Shown here: positions 1 through 8,423 of the stretch, in pieces
Position numbering within the stretch: position 1 is the first letter of the stretch
Layout: the number at the start of each line of letters is the position of its first letter
Source: Solirubrobacteraceae bacterium
GTDB lineage: Bacteria > Actinomycetota > Thermoleophilia > Solirubrobacterales > Solirubrobacteraceae
Assembly: GCA_030690545.1 (NCBI GenBank)
Contig: JAUYGN010000100.1
Span: 1 to 51,927 of the forward strand
Direction: 5' to 3'
DNA: 51,927 bases
The notes under the pieces: generated by a model
The model's database searches: none
The model's input: only the letters and a program-made list of their open reading frames with translations
Told to the model about the DNA's origin: nothing
Made by a program: the position numbers and the translations under genes

Positions 1-669
1 CTCCTCCTCGTCGCCGACCGGCTTCTCCAGCGAGACCGGCGCCTGCGCCGAGCGCTTGATCGAATCGACCTCCTCCGGATCGATCCCCGTAACCTCCGCG
101 ATCTCCTCCGGCGTCGGCTCACGACCAAGCTCCGTCACGAGGTCGCGCTCGGCGCGACCGATCTTGTTGAGCTTCTCGACGACATGGACGGGAATCCGGA
201 TCGTGCGCGCCTTGTCGGCCAGCGCCCGCGCAATCGCCTGGCGAATCCACCACGTCGCATACGTCGAGAACTTAAAGCCCTTGCGATAGTCGAACTTCTC
301 CGCCGCGCGCACGAGCCCGAGCGTCCCCTCCTGAATCAGATCCAGGAACGGCAGCCCCTGGTTGCGATAGCTCTTCGCGATCCACACGACGAGGCGCAGA
401 TTGGACTCGACCATCTTCTGCTTGGCATCCAGGTCGCCGCGCTCGACGCGCTTGGCGAGATCGACCTCCTCCTGCGTCGTCAGCAGCCGGACCCTGCCGA
501 CGTCGCGCAAGAACAGCCCGACGGCGTCGTCGACCACCAGCTTCGACCGCGGCGTGAGCTCGTCGTGTCGTCCCCACGAATCGGCGAGCTGCGGCGGCGC
601 CTCGTGATCTGCGTCGACGAGCAGGCCCAGCGCCGGCGGCGCGCGGCCGCTCGATGCGCGCTCCGTCAT
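1..669 (-). CDS. RpoD-family sigma factor, C-terminal end cut by window edge
   Basis: The visible 223 residues contain sigma-70 region 1.2 ([11 protein letters not shown]), region 2 with the core-binding and -10 recognition helices ([44 protein letters not shown]) and the start of region 3 ([30 protein letters not shown]). Region 1.1 is absent, so it resembles a group 2 or primary-type sigma factor rather than an ECF factor. Region 4 lies beyond the left edge. The ATG at 669-667 overlaps the TGA of the preceding hydrogenase-operon gene as ATGA, which implies translational coupling. The family assignment is firm. A role in controlling the hydrogenase or a stationary-phase regulon is inferred only from position. 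Confidence 0.9.
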   Translation of the reverse strand, partial: MTERASSGRAPPALGLLVDADHEAPPQLADSWGRHDELTPRSKLVVDDAVGLFLRDVGRVRLLTTQEEVDLAKRVERGDLDAKQKMVESNLRLVVWIAKSYRNQGLPFLDLIQEGTLGLVRAAEKFDYRKGFKFSTYATWWIRQAIARALADKARTIRIPVHVVEKLNKIGRAERDLVTELGREPTPEEIAEVTGIDPEEVDSIKRSAQAPVSLEKPVGDEEE

Positions 670-1472
670 CGCAGCCACGCGGCGACGTCCCGTCCGTGCG
701 CTGCGCGCGCCGACGGGTCCAGCCGCTGGTTCGTCGTCTCGATCTGCAACTCGGTCCAGTGGTCGAGCTCGCTGCCTGCGCGCTCCCCGAGCTCGTCGCA
801 GATGTGCCCCCAGTGCAGCGCGACGCAGGCTCCCTCCCGCAGCGGGCCGGTGAACGCTCCCCGCGCGGAGCGCCACGTCACCTCCTCGTCGGCCGGCTCG
901 GCCAGTTCGAGCTGGCGACCATCCCACGTCAGCGCGCGAGCGCGCACGAGCACCAGCTCGGGGCGCACTTCGAGCACCTCCGCCGACCGGATCCGGCACG
1001 AGTCGAGCACGTGCAGCGGCTCGTCGCGTCCGGTCGCGAGCAGACGGGTCCACGGATAGACGCCGAAGACGTGGAAGGCATGCGTCGGCGTCACCTCGTC
1101 GAGCAGCCCGGGCGTGAGGTGCGACCAGTAGTGGCCGGCCTGCGAGGCGAAGCGCTCGAGCAGCAGCTCGCCGAGCTGGCGACCGTTGATCTCGCGCGTG
1201 AGCGCGTTGCCGGTCCAGTAGGCGCGCACGACGCGCTCGTCGAGCGGGTCGGCGATGCCGGCCAGGTCAGCGATCAGGCACTGGTACGGCCAGGCGCCGC
1301 TGAAGCGCGCCGCGAGCGACGGCACGTCGACCCCGGCTCCGTGCCCGCAGGCGACCGCCTCCAGGCCGGCGCCCGCGACCGCGGGCGGCCCGCAATAGCC
1401 GCGCGCGTTGGGCGCGCACGCGTAGCGGGCGAACAGGCGGTGGCCGCGCGGCTGCGAGATCGCGCCGCTCAC
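666..1472 (-). CDS. DUF6390-like hydrogenase-operon protein
   Basis: This 268-aa protein begins at a GTG whose GTGA overlaps the hypC stop, and ends in an ATGA overlap with the sigma factor. It contains the pattern [17 protein letters not shown] near the N-terminus and a Cys/His-containing stretch (GHGAGVD) shortly after. No signal peptide or membrane segment is visible. It resembles the DUF6390 family, which I recall next to actinobacterial hydrogenases; that family name is from memory. The molecular function is unknown. The position after hypC suggests a maturation or accessory role for the [NiFe] enzyme. The flanking genes HypC and sigma are both coupled to it by 4-nt overlaps. Confidence 0.7.
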   Translation of the reverse strand: MSGAISQPRGHRLFARYACAPNARGYCGPPAVAGAGLEAVACGHGAGVDVPSLAARFSGAWPYQCLIADLAGIADPLDERVVRAYWTGNALTREINGRQLGELLLERFASQAGHYWSHLTPGLLDEVTPTHAFHVFGVYPWTRLLATGRDEPLHVLDSCRIRSAEVLEVRPELVLVRARALTWDGRQLELAEPADEEVTWRSARGAFTGPLREGACVALHWGHICDELGERAGSELDHWTELQIETTNQRLDPSARAAHGRDVAAWLR

Positions 1473-1759
1473 GGCGCGGGCCGGTCGATCCAGTCGGCGG
1501 GCACGACGAGCGGCTCGTCGCCTTCGGGCCCGAGCAGCCCGACGTCGCGCATCAGCGCGGTCGTCCTGGCCGCCTCGTCGGGATCGAGCTTCGTCAGCGC
1601 GAAGCCCGCGTGCACGATCGTGAAGTCCCCGACCTGCAGGTCGGGGAGGTAGTTCAGCCGCACCGTGCGCAGCTCGCCGGCGAAGTCTGCCTCGGCGAGG
1701 ATCGCCCCGTCGTCCTGCACCCAGCGGCGGACGATTCGCCCGGGGATGCCGAGGCACAT
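1469..1759 (-). CDS. hypC: HypC/HybG-family hydrogenase maturation chaperone
   Basis: This 96-aa protein starts MCLGIPG, the signature N-terminus of HypC. After removal of Met the exposed Cys2 binds the Fe(CN)2CO precursor together with HypD and presents it to the large subunit. The rest (AEADFAGELRTVRLNYLPDL, VGDFTIVHAGFAL) matches the small beta-barrel of the family, with a slightly long C-terminal tail. The ATG lies 2 nt after the stop of the NHL-repeat gene, and the gene ends in a GTGA overlap with the next one. HypD, HypE and HypF are not visible in the window and would be expected elsewhere, possibly just left of it. Confidence 0.95.
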   Translation of the reverse strand: MCLGIPGRIVRRWVQDDGAILAEADFAGELRTVRLNYLPDLQVGDFTIVHAGFALTKLDPDEAARTTALMRDVGLLGPEGDEPLVVPADWIDRPAP

Positions 1760-1761
1760 CG

Positions 1762-2970
1762 TCAGCGCCCGCCCGCCGCGGCCGCATCCCACAGCACGAT
1801 GCGGTTGTTGCCCGAGTCGGCGATCGCCAGCTCGTCGCCCCAGCGCGCCAGGCCATACGGCCAGCACAGCGTGTCGGCGGCGATCCGCTCCCAGCGGTTC
1901 TCGCCGGCGGCAGCGAGATCCGGCTGCGCGAGCACGGCGGCGGGGGCGGTCGCCGCGGTCGGGACCTCGTCCCACAGCAGCACCCTGTTGTTCGCCGTGT
2001 CGGCGACCGCGAGGCCGGGGCCGCTCGCGACGGCGTACGGGAAGCGCAGCCGTCCCTCCTGGGAGACGTACGGAAACTCGACCGCGGTATGCAGGTCCGG
2101 CTGGCCGAGCACGCCGTCGGCCGGCCGATCGGCGCGCGGATGCGCGTCCCAGCGCAGCAGCCGGTGATTGCCGGCGTCGGCGACGACGATGCCGCCGTCG
2201 CCGGTGCCGGCGATCGCGTGCGGCCAGCGAAACGAGTCCGGCCCGACCGCGCCGCCGCGGTTCTCCGAGCGGCTGCGCGCGTCGGGCTGGCCGAGCACGA
2301 CGTCGGCGCCGCGACCGTCGAGCGGGATGCCGTCGCTCCAGGCGAGGATCCGCCGGTTGCCGGTGTCGCAGACGTAGAAGCGCCCGTCGACGACCGCGAC
2401 CCCGAACGGCCAGTAGAACGTCGTCGCGGTCGCGTCTGCACCCGCGTTGGGCTCGACGGCGTGCGGGCCGGGCTGGCCGAGGACGTGGTCGGGCGCCGTG
2501 CCGGTGCGCTGCGGCACGCGATCCCAGACGAGGATCCGGTGGTGCCAGGCGTCGCTGACGACGAGCCGGCCGTCGTCGACGAGCACGCCCGTCGGCAGGA
2601 ACATGCCGTTGCCGGGACCCGCGCCGCCGGCCGCCGGGCCCTCGCTGTTCGCGTCGGGCTGACCGAGCACGACGTCGGCGGGCGCCCCGTCGCGATCGGG
2701 CCGGCCGTGCCAGATCAGCACGCGGTGGTTGCCGGTGTCGCTTGCGATCAGCCGCTCGTCGTCGAGCCACACGCCGCGCGGCGCGTACAGCGCGGACGCC
2801 GTCGGCTTCGCGTCGGGCAGCAGCAGCCCGCCCGACGACCTCGCCCCGAGGATCGTCCGCGGCCGCCATGGGCCGTACGTCGCCGGCACCGGACCGGCGC
2901 CTGCGCCCGCACCGGCGCCGGTCACGATGCCGACGTGGGGAGCCGACTCGGTGATCACCTGGACGCGCAC
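1762..2970 (-). CDS. NHL-repeat beta-propeller protein of the hydrogenase operon
   Basis: The 402-aa product has about six NHL-type repeats with recurring units such as SDTGNHRVLIW, SDAWHHRILVW, CDTGNRRILAW, ADAGNHRLLRW, ADTANNRVLLW and ADSGNNRIVLW, alternating with DVVLGQPD-like turns. This predicts a six-bladed propeller. A Gly/Ala-rich linker (about residues 18-28) precedes it. There is no recognisable export signal, so it is probably cytoplasmic or membrane-associated through partners. It starts at GTG right after the NifU-Rieske stop. NHL propellers usually act as scaffolds or binding platforms. Its exact role here is unknown; the conserved setting suggests docking or assembly of the hydrogenase complex. 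Confidence 0.85.
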   Translation of the reverse strand: MRVQVITESAPHVGIVTGAGAGAGAGPVPATYGPWRPRTILGARSSGGLLLPDAKPTASALYAPRGVWLDDERLIASDTGNHRVLIWHGRPDRDGAPADVVLGQPDANSEGPAAGGAGPGNGMFLPTGVLVDDGRLVVSDAWHHRILVWDRVPQRTGTAPDHVLGQPGPHAVEPNAGADATATTFYWPFGVAVVDGRFYVCDTGNRRILAWSDGIPLDGRGADVVLGQPDARSRSENRGGAVGPDSFRWPHAIAGTGDGGIVVADAGNHRLLRWDAHPRADRPADGVLGQPDLHTAVEFPYVSQEGRLRFPYAVASGPGLAVADTANNRVLLWDEVPTAATAPAAVLAQPDLAAAGENRWERIAADTLCWPYGLARWGDELAIADSGNNRIVLWDAAAAGGR

Positions 2971-2971
2971 G

Positions 2972-4033
2972 TCAGGAGGTGGCGCGCACCCAGACGTGCC
3001 CGTCCTCGATGCGCAGCGGCAGCTGCTCGAGCTGCGCGCCGGGCATCGTCAGGCATTCGCCGTTCGTCGAGTCGAAGCAGAACCCGTGCCAGGGGCAGGT
3101 CAGCGTGCCCTCGGTCGCGTCGACGATCGCGTTGTCGAGCGGCAGGCCCTGATGCGCGCAGGCGTTGACGTAGGCCGCCATCTGGCCCGCGGCGTTGACG
3201 ACGACCACCTCGACGGCCTCGCCGGAGGCGGGGGTCAGCGACATCGCCTCGAGCGTGCCGACCGCGATGCGCTCGGTCGGGAACGTCTGAAACCAGCCCG
3301 CCTCGGCCATCGCCGCGGCGCCCGTCGAGCCGCTGGCCGCCGCGCTGCCGCCGGCCTCGGCGTCGCCACCGACCTGCGTGATCTGCAGCAGTTGCTCACC
3401 GGCGGGCTCGTTGGGCAGCACCTCGACCGCGGTCACCGACGGGACGCCCTCGACGAGCGCCTTCTCGACGCCGTCGCGCATCGTCACGCTCGCCATCGAG
3501 CAGCCGTTGCAGGCGCCCGACAGCCGCACGTAGGCGACCCCGTCCTCGATCCGCGCAAGCTCGACGTCGCCGCCGTGGGACCTGATTCCGGGACGGATCG
3601 TCTCGAGCACCTGCTCGGCGACCGCCATCGGGTCCGACGAGCGGATGATGCCGTGCATGAGCAGCACCATCCGCACGGAGGGGTCGTCGACGAGCTCGAA
3701 CAGCAGCTCCTTGCCGCGCGGGTCGGCGCGCAGCGCGCGCACGATCGTCGTCAGGCCGGCCCTGTGCAGCGCGTTGAGCGCGTCGAGGCTGTCGTCGAGG
3801 ATCTCGCGCGGGCGCGGGTCGAGCTCCTCAGCCCGGGCGCGAGCGGCGTCGAGCTCGGTCGCGAGCCGCTCGAGGTCGACCGCGTCGGGCGCGGGGGCCT
3901 GCGCGCCCTTCGCCGGCGCCGGTGCCGGCGCCGGCGCCGGCTCGGACGAGTGCGCGGGCACGATCGTCGCGACCGGCGGCGGCGTCGGTGCCGGCGCGGG
4001 CGCCATCGGCAGGGATACCGGGGTCTTGCTCAT
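2972..4033 (-). CDS. NifU-like/Rieske [Fe-S] fusion protein (HhyE/HucE-like)
   Basis: This 353-aa protein has three parts. A Pro/Ala-rich N-terminus (about residues 9-50) is followed by a helical segment and a NifU C-terminal-type domain with Cys175-x2-Cys178 (SGACNGCSMAS). A C-terminal Rieske domain follows, with Cys292-x-His294 (CAHQGLPL) and Cys313-x2-His316 (CPWHGFCF), the ligand set for a [2Fe-2S] cluster. Mycobacterial uptake hydrogenase operons carry a comparable Fe-S protein (HucE/HhyE) needed for hydrogenase activity. By analogy it probably relays electrons from the hydrogenase to the quinone pool, or helps insert clusters. It sits between the 121-aa unknown and the NHL gene in one operon. 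Confidence 0.9.
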   Translation of the reverse strand: MSKTPVSLPMAPAPAPTPPPVATIVPAHSSEPAPAPAPAPAKGAQAPAPDAVDLERLATELDAARARAEELDPRPREILDDSLDALNALHRAGLTTIVRALRADPRGKELLFELVDDPSVRMVLLMHGIIRSSDPMAVAEQVLETIRPGIRSHGGDVELARIEDGVAYVRLSGACNGCSMASVTMRDGVEKALVEGVPSVTAVEVLPNEPAGEQLLQITQVGGDAEAGGSAAASGSTGAAAMAEAGWFQTFPTERIAVGTLEAMSLTPASGEAVEVVVVNAAGQMAAYVNACAHQGLPLDNAIVDATEGTLTCPWHGFCFDSTNGECLTMPGAQLEQLPLRIEDGHVWVRATS

Positions 4034-4043
4034 GCGTACCTCC

Positions 4044-4409
4044 TCATCCGTACACGCTCGCGCGCGACATCGACTCGAGCACCTTGCCGTGCAGCAGCTC
4101 GCCGAACGCGGACTTCGCGGCGTGCACGAGCAGCTCGCCGACGGTGCCCGACGCGTCGATCGTCAGCGGGCGGCGCTGCAGCGCGCAGAGCACGAACGCG
4201 GCGCCCTCGGCGTTGTCGAGGCACCAGTCGGCGAACACCGCGTCGACGAAGTCGTCGAGCCAGACGCCGTCGGCGTTGCGGTCGTCGCGCAGCGCGCGCA
4301 GCGCGTTCTCCTGGCCCGCGCAGCGCTGCACGATCCGCTCGATGAAGGACTCCGCGGCCTGCGCGAGCAGGAGCTCAAACTGCTGCTGCTGATGAAGGTC
4401 CACGATCAT
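4044..4409 (-). CDS. Unknown 121-aa hydrogenase-operon protein
   Basis: I do not recognise the family. The protein is mostly helical and acidic, with two Cys (WCLDN, FVLCALQRR) that do not form a metal motif. The longest reading starts at ATG 4409, but an AAGGGAG sequence directly abuts that codon. The in-frame GTG at 4403 has a better ribosome-site spacing of 6 nt and may be the true start. The 5' end overlaps the end of the TPR gene by 29-35 nt. It ends 10 nt before the NifU-Rieske ATG. Its constant strand and tight spacing place it in the hydrogenase operon; function unknown. Confidence 0.75.
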   Translation of the reverse strand: MIVDLHQQQQFELLLAQAAESFIERIVQRCAGQENALRALRDDRNADGVWLDDFVDAVFADWCLDNAEGAAFVLCALQRRPLTIDASGTVGELLVHAAKSAFGELLHGKVLESMSRASVYG

Positions 4410-5700
4410 CTCCCTTCGGTTGCGCGGCCTGCGCCCCGCGGACCCCGTCGACGCCGCCCATCGCCAGACGGCCGGCGGCCTGGTGACCCTCCTGCGGAAC
4501 CGACTGCTTGGCGATCTCGTCGAGCACCGAGCGCACGGTCAGCGCCGAGTCGTGATCGAGGTGCTCCTCGAACAGGAAGCGCGCCTCGTAGAGCTTCGCC
4601 TTCGCCTGGTCGAAGATGCCGAGATGGGCGAGCGCGTTGCCCTGGTTGGCGAGGACGCGCGCGCGGCCGAGCGGGTCGGCGTCGCGCCCGCGCACCGCGA
4701 GCACGTCCTCGTAGAGCTCGACGGCCTCGACGAGGTTGTCGCCCTGCTTGACGGACGGGGTGTAGATCAGCGCGTTGGCGAGATTGAGCGTCGTCGTCGC
4801 CCATTGCGCCGGGTGCTCGTCCTTCGTGAAGACCTGCAGCGCCGCGCGCATCGCCTGGATCGCGATGCCCATCCGCAGCGCGTCGGTCGCCTCGACCATC
4901 GGCGACGCGAGGTAGGCAGTCGCGAGGTTGACCTGCGCGCTCGCCCAGAGGTGCGGGGCGGAGCGCTCCGTGACGAGCTGCAGCGTCGTGTAGTAGTGGT
5001 GCATCGCCGGGCGCAGCGAGGCGCCCGCGGCGACGGCGTCCGCGTGCTCCAGCATGCCCAGCTGGTAGTGCAGCTCGGCCTTGCTGACGTCCAGGTCGGT
5101 GTCGGTCAGCGCGCGCGTCGCCATCAGCAGGTCGGCGCGTGCGACGTCATGGTCGAGGCCGTGCTCGTAGCCGACCGTGCCGGCGTTGCCGTGCAGCACC
5201 GCGGCCAGCGGCGGCGAGTCGCCCTCCGCGCGATCGGCGGCGCGGTGCAGCAGCGCCACCGCGTCGGCCGGGCGTCCGATCGAGAGCGCTTCGGTTGCCT
5301 GGGTGGCGAGGACGAGCGCGGCGACGACGTCGCAGACGGGGTCGCCGGCGACGAGCGCGGGCGGCGCCTCGCAGTCCCCGTTGGTGTAGCGCACGACGTC
5401 GACGAGCGGGGCGAGCTCGGGCGGGAGCCGGGCGGCGAGATGCGCCGGGTCGACGTAGTCGGTCCCGAGCAGGAAGCGGTTGTAGAGCGTGTACGGGTCG
5501 TCGGCGACGAGGACGGCCATCGCCGCCTCCACGTCGCCTCCGTGGGCGAACTCGTGCGCGCGCATCGCTGCCGGCCAGCGTTGGGGGAGCTTGCCGGCCA
5601 GCAGCGATGCGACGGTCTCGTCGACGGAGGGGTCGTCGACCTCGGGAACGAGCATGAATCCGGCGGGGAGCGCGAAGGCGCCGAGCGGCTGCGCGCGCAT
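4375..5700 (-). CDS. TPR-like helical repeat protein of the hydrogenase operon
   Basis: The 441-aa product is rich in helix-turn-helix repeats of TPR type, for example ALVLATQATEALSIGRPADA, NAGTVGYEHGLD, QVNLATAYLASP, TTLNLANALIY and ANQGNALAHLGIFDQAKAKL. TPR solenoids mediate protein-protein contacts. No signal peptide or catalytic motif is evident. The ATG at 5700 shares a base with the stop of the preceding frame, implying tight coupling. In this context it probably assembles hydrogenase subunits with the Fe-S or NHL partners. That role is inferred; the repeat type is visible in the sequence. Confidence 0.85.
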   Translation of the reverse strand: MRAQPLGAFALPAGFMLVPEVDDPSVDETVASLLAGKLPQRWPAAMRAHEFAHGGDVEAAMAVLVADDPYTLYNRFLLGTDYVDPAHLAARLPPELAPLVDVVRYTNGDCEAPPALVAGDPVCDVVAALVLATQATEALSIGRPADAVALLHRAADRAEGDSPPLAAVLHGNAGTVGYEHGLDHDVARADLLMATRALTDTDLDVSKAELHYQLGMLEHADAVAAGASLRPAMHHYYTTLQLVTERSAPHLWASAQVNLATAYLASPMVEATDALRMGIAIQAMRAALQVFTKDEHPAQWATTTLNLANALIYTPSVKQGDNLVEAVELYEDVLAVRGRDADPLGRARVLANQGNALAHLGIFDQAKAKLYEARFLFEEHLDHDSALTVRSVLDEIAKQSVPQEGHQAAGRLAMGGVDGVRGAQAAQPKGDDRGPSSAAAV

Positions 5701-6236
5701 CAGGGAGCTACCCGGGATGCAGGTCGCCGTCCGGCGGCGGGCGCCCGCGGCGGTGCGCCGCCCGCTGCACGAGCGATGCCGTGAGCAGCGCCTCGCGTTC
5801 GGTCCGGTGCGCCGACAGCCTGCGACGGGTGATCCCCTCCGGATCGATCAGCAGCAGGTAGACGACCCACTGCCGGCAGTCCTCGACGACCTCCGTCCGC
5901 AACGTGCTGCTCACCGCCCGCTCCCTCGCCGGGTCGCTCGCGCAGTGCGACGACGAGCGCACCGCGATCCTCGCGCCAGGTTACGCGAAAGCGGCCCGCA
6001 GGTGGGCGAAACGCGAGCACCTCGCTGATCAGCAGCGAGCGGTCGCCGGCGGCGTTGCGCTGCTTGAGGACGAGCCCGCCGTTCGCCTCGCTGCGCAGGG
6101 GGAGCAGGACGAGGTCGTCGTCCTCCACGACGGCGACGCAGACGCCCGCGGGGAAGTGGCGCTCGGCGAGCGCGCCGGACAGCCGCAGGTACCCATCCGC
6201 CGTGATCTCGCAGGACGTGTGCTCGTCGAGGCTCAT
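5700..6236 (-). CDS. Small hydrogenase-operon protein with suspect C-terminal frame
   Basis: The first ~105 residues read like a real protein (ITADGYLRLSGALAERHFPAG, LVLLPLRSEANGGLVL), probably a compact beta domain. The remainder of the 178-aa frame is Arg/Gly/Pro/Ala-rich and looks like a shadow of another frame. Exactly over that tail, the +1-shifted frame (5708-5914) looks protein-like. The gene may therefore really be about 105 aa plus a non-native tail, or a +1 frameshift may join the two. The ATG overlaps the protease stop as ATGA. No known family is recognised; the operon position suggests a hydrogenase accessory. Confidence 0.6.
   Translation of the reverse strand: MSLDEHTSCEITADGYLRLSGALAERHFPAGVCVAVVEDDDLVLLPLRSEANGGLVLKQRNAAGDRSLLISEVLAFRPPAGRFRVTWREDRGALVVALRERPGEGAGGEQHVADGGRRGLPAVGRLPAADRSGGDHPSQAVGAPDRTRGAAHGIARAAGGAPPRAPAAGRRPASRVAP
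5708..5914 (-). CDS. Small 68-aa ORF overlapping the preceding gene
   Basis: Starting at GTG 5914, this frame encodes a protein-like sequence (STLRTEVVEDCRQWVVYLLL, IDPEGITRRRLSAHRTEREA) and ends at TAG 5708-5710, 7 nt before the TPR start. A purine-rich GAGGGAG sequence about 7 nt upstream of the GTG could serve as ribosome site. It lies wholly inside the C-terminal half of the 178-aa frame, offset by +1. Either it is an independent small gene or it is the continuation of the upstream protein after a frameshift. No family is recognised. Confidence 0.55.
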   Translation of the reverse strand: MSSTLRTEVVEDCRQWVVYLLLIDPEGITRRRLSAHRTEREALLTASLVQRAAHRRGRPPPDGDLHPG

Positions 6237-6766
6237 GCGCGGTCACCGGCGGCCGAGCACTCGTCGAGCACGATCTCGACGACGCGCTCCATCCCGTAGC
6301 TGACCGCGGGCGTCAGCGGCTCGCCGAGCGCGGTCGACTCGACCTCGACGAGCAGGACGTCGACGCGCCGCGGCAGCTGCGGCCCGAGCAGCCACGTCGC
6401 GAGCGCCAGCGCATGGTCCCAGCGAAACGCGTGCGTGTGGATGCCCTCCAGCGGCGGCAGCTCGGCGAGCTCCTCGCCCGGCACGCGGAAGACCGAGCCC
6501 GGCGGCGCGCCGGTGCTCGCCGCGTCGATCAGGATGACGCGCCGCGCGCCGCGCATGTGAAACGCGACGTCCATTCCCGCGGTGCCGCCGTCGATCAGCC
6601 GGACGCCGTCGGGCACCCCGCGCGACCAGAGCGTCCTGATCGCGATCGGGCCGACGGCGTCATCGCCGCGCAGGAGATGCCCGCAACCGATCACGACGAC
6701 GTCGCAGGCCGGCGGCTGGAAGCCGTCGTCGAGCAGCTCGTGCGGTTGCATCGTCATCTCCGCCAT
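6233..6766 (-). CDS. [NiFe] hydrogenase maturation protease (HybD/HycI family, M52)
   Basis: The 177-aa product matches the peptidase M52 fold. It has the N-terminal GCGHLLRGDDAVGP motif with its acidic Ni ligand position, LIDGGTAGMDV with the second Asp, and GIHTHAF with the His ligand. These endopeptidases sense Ni in the large subunit and cut its C-terminal extension after the conserved DxCxxCxxH. The adjacent large subunit does carry a 19-residue extension after that His. The gene follows the large subunit by 12 nt and is coupled to the next gene by ATGA, so it is very likely the dedicated protease of this enzyme. Confidence 0.95.
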   Translation of the reverse strand: MAEMTMQPHELLDDGFQPPACDVVVIGCGHLLRGDDAVGPIAIRTLWSRGVPDGVRLIDGGTAGMDVAFHMRGARRVILIDAASTGAPPGSVFRVPGEELAELPPLEGIHTHAFRWDHALALATWLLGPQLPRRVDVLLVEVESTALGEPLTPAVSYGMERVVEIVLDECSAAGDRA

Positions 6767-6778
6767 CGTGCTCGCCGG

Positions 6779-8386
6779 TCAGACCATCCCGTTGACGACG
6801 AACGTGCTGAGCTCGCGCCCGCTCTTGCCGTCGTAGGCGTGCACGGTACAGACGAGACAGGAGTCGAACGAGCGCGCGACGTGCCCGAGCTCGACGGGGT
6901 CGTCGACGTCGGCGATCGGCGTGCCGACGAGCGCCTGCTCGATCGGGCCCGGCGTCCCGTCGCTGTCGCGCGGGCCGATGTTCCACGCCGTCGGCGTGAT
7001 CACCTGGTAGTTCTCGATCTTGCCGTCCTCGAGCACGATCCAGTCCAGCAGCGCGCCGCGCGCGGCCTCGGTGGCGCCGAAGCCCTTGCCGGACTCGAGC
7101 TCCTCGGGCTTCGTGTAGAACGAGTCGTGCAGGTACAGCTGCGAGAGCCACTGCTTCGTCCACTGGAAGTACTTCGGCGCCTCGTGGAGGCGGGCCATCT
7201 GGCGCACGAAGACCGACGGCCCGAGCTTGTCGAGCATGTCGACGAAGAGCGGGTCGTGATCCTGATGCGCCGCCCCGGCCGGAGCGCCGGCAGCCACGCG
7301 GCGCGCCAGCGGCCCGGCCTCGAGCGGCATGTGCCCGGAGCCGGGAACGTCGTACCGCGGCGACTTGGCCCACGAGTACTTGCCGCTCCCGCGACCGATC
7401 TGCGGGTCGATGGGGTCCGTCTCGCCTTCCCACGGATGCAGCCTGCGGGTACCGGTGAAGTAGCTGTGGCTGACGTCCTCCGCGATCCGCATGTGGTCGA
7501 AGTCGTGCCAGCGCCCGTCGGCGTAGACGCCGGAGCGGCCGATCAGCGCGCCGTTGCGGGCCTCGATCGTCGGGTTCTCGTACAGCGAGGGCTCGAAGTA
7601 CGTCCCCGACGCGATGTAGTTGCCGCAGCCGCCGCCGTACTCGTGCAGGCCGATGTCGAGCGCGTAGCGGATGAAGAAGCCGCAGTCGGAGTTGTACTGC
7701 GACTCGTTCTCCTCGACCCATTCCTGCATGTCGGCCCAGGTCTTGATCTCCATCCAGCGCTCGATCGAGCAGCCGAGCCACTGCTTCTCGAGCCAGTGGT
7801 TCTTCCAGTGGTCGAGAATCGCGGTCGACCGGGTGACGTCGGCGAGGTTGGGCCCGCACATCACGCCGCCGGGCACCATGAACGACGAGTGCGGCCACTG
7901 CCCGCCGAAGATCGCGTAGACCTCGACCGGCTTGGCGGACAGCACGACCCCCGTCTGATAGGACGTGCCGACGTACGGCGCGAAGCGGCGCACCGCCTCG
8001 TCGTAGAGCGGCGAGTGGGCGTAGTTCTTGTTCACGAGGTCGATCGCGAACAGCGCGTAGAAGTAGCGCGGGATCGACTGCAGCGTCTCGCACGCCTGCG
8101 CGATGTTGCGGATCAGCGTCCCGTTGGGCGGGACGTGCGTCTTCCACGCCGTGTCGAGCGCGTAACAGGCCTTGTAGAGGTGGCTGCCCCCGCAGATGCC
8201 GCAGATGCGAGGGGTCACGATCAGGCCGGCCTGCGGATCCTTGCCCTTGAGGATGATCTCGAAGCCGCGGAACATCGCAGCCTCGGTCCAGGCCGACGTG
8301 ACGACGCCGTCCTCGATGGTGACGCGAACGTCGAGATCGCCCTCGACCCGGCCGAGGGGACTGACGAAGAGGTCAAGTGCTGTCAT
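6779..8386 (-). CDS. hhyL: [NiFe] hydrogenase large subunit (group 1h-like)
   Basis: The 535-aa subunit carries the NiFe active site. The L1 motif RICGICGGSHLYKACY supplies Cys62 and Cys65, and the L2 motif DSCLVCTVH supplies Cys510, Cys513 and His516. Ser replaces the Pro of the usual DPCxxC. After His516 there are 19 residues (ending VVNGMV) that the M52 protease should remove. The motifs and gene context fit the actinobacterial high-affinity group 1h enzymes that oxidise trace H2 during persistence. The start MTALDLFVSPLGRVEGD agrees with the family N-terminus. It follows the small subunit by 37 nt. The subgroup call is from motif and context, not from a tree. Confidence 0.96.
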   Translation of the reverse strand: MTALDLFVSPLGRVEGDLDVRVTIEDGVVTSAWTEAAMFRGFEIILKGKDPQAGLIVTPRICGICGGSHLYKACYALDTAWKTHVPPNGTLIRNIAQACETLQSIPRYFYALFAIDLVNKNYAHSPLYDEAVRRFAPYVGTSYQTGVVLSAKPVEVYAIFGGQWPHSSFMVPGGVMCGPNLADVTRSTAILDHWKNHWLEKQWLGCSIERWMEIKTWADMQEWVEENESQYNSDCGFFIRYALDIGLHEYGGGCGNYIASGTYFEPSLYENPTIEARNGALIGRSGVYADGRWHDFDHMRIAEDVSHSYFTGTRRLHPWEGETDPIDPQIGRGSGKYSWAKSPRYDVPGSGHMPLEAGPLARRVAAGAPAGAAHQDHDPLFVDMLDKLGPSVFVRQMARLHEAPKYFQWTKQWLSQLYLHDSFYTKPEELESGKGFGATEAARGALLDWIVLEDGKIENYQVITPTAWNIGPRDSDGTPGPIEQALVGTPIADVDDPVELGHVARSFDSCLVCTVHAYDGKSGRELSTFVVNGMV

Positions 8387-8423
8387 GAGTTGCTTGCATT
8401 GCTCCCAGATCGAGTGCCGTCGA

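Noticed and set aside
2089-4345. Plus-strand frames over the NHL and NifU-Rieske genes
   Set aside because: They lack protein-like composition and conflict with clearly recognisable minus-strand domains.
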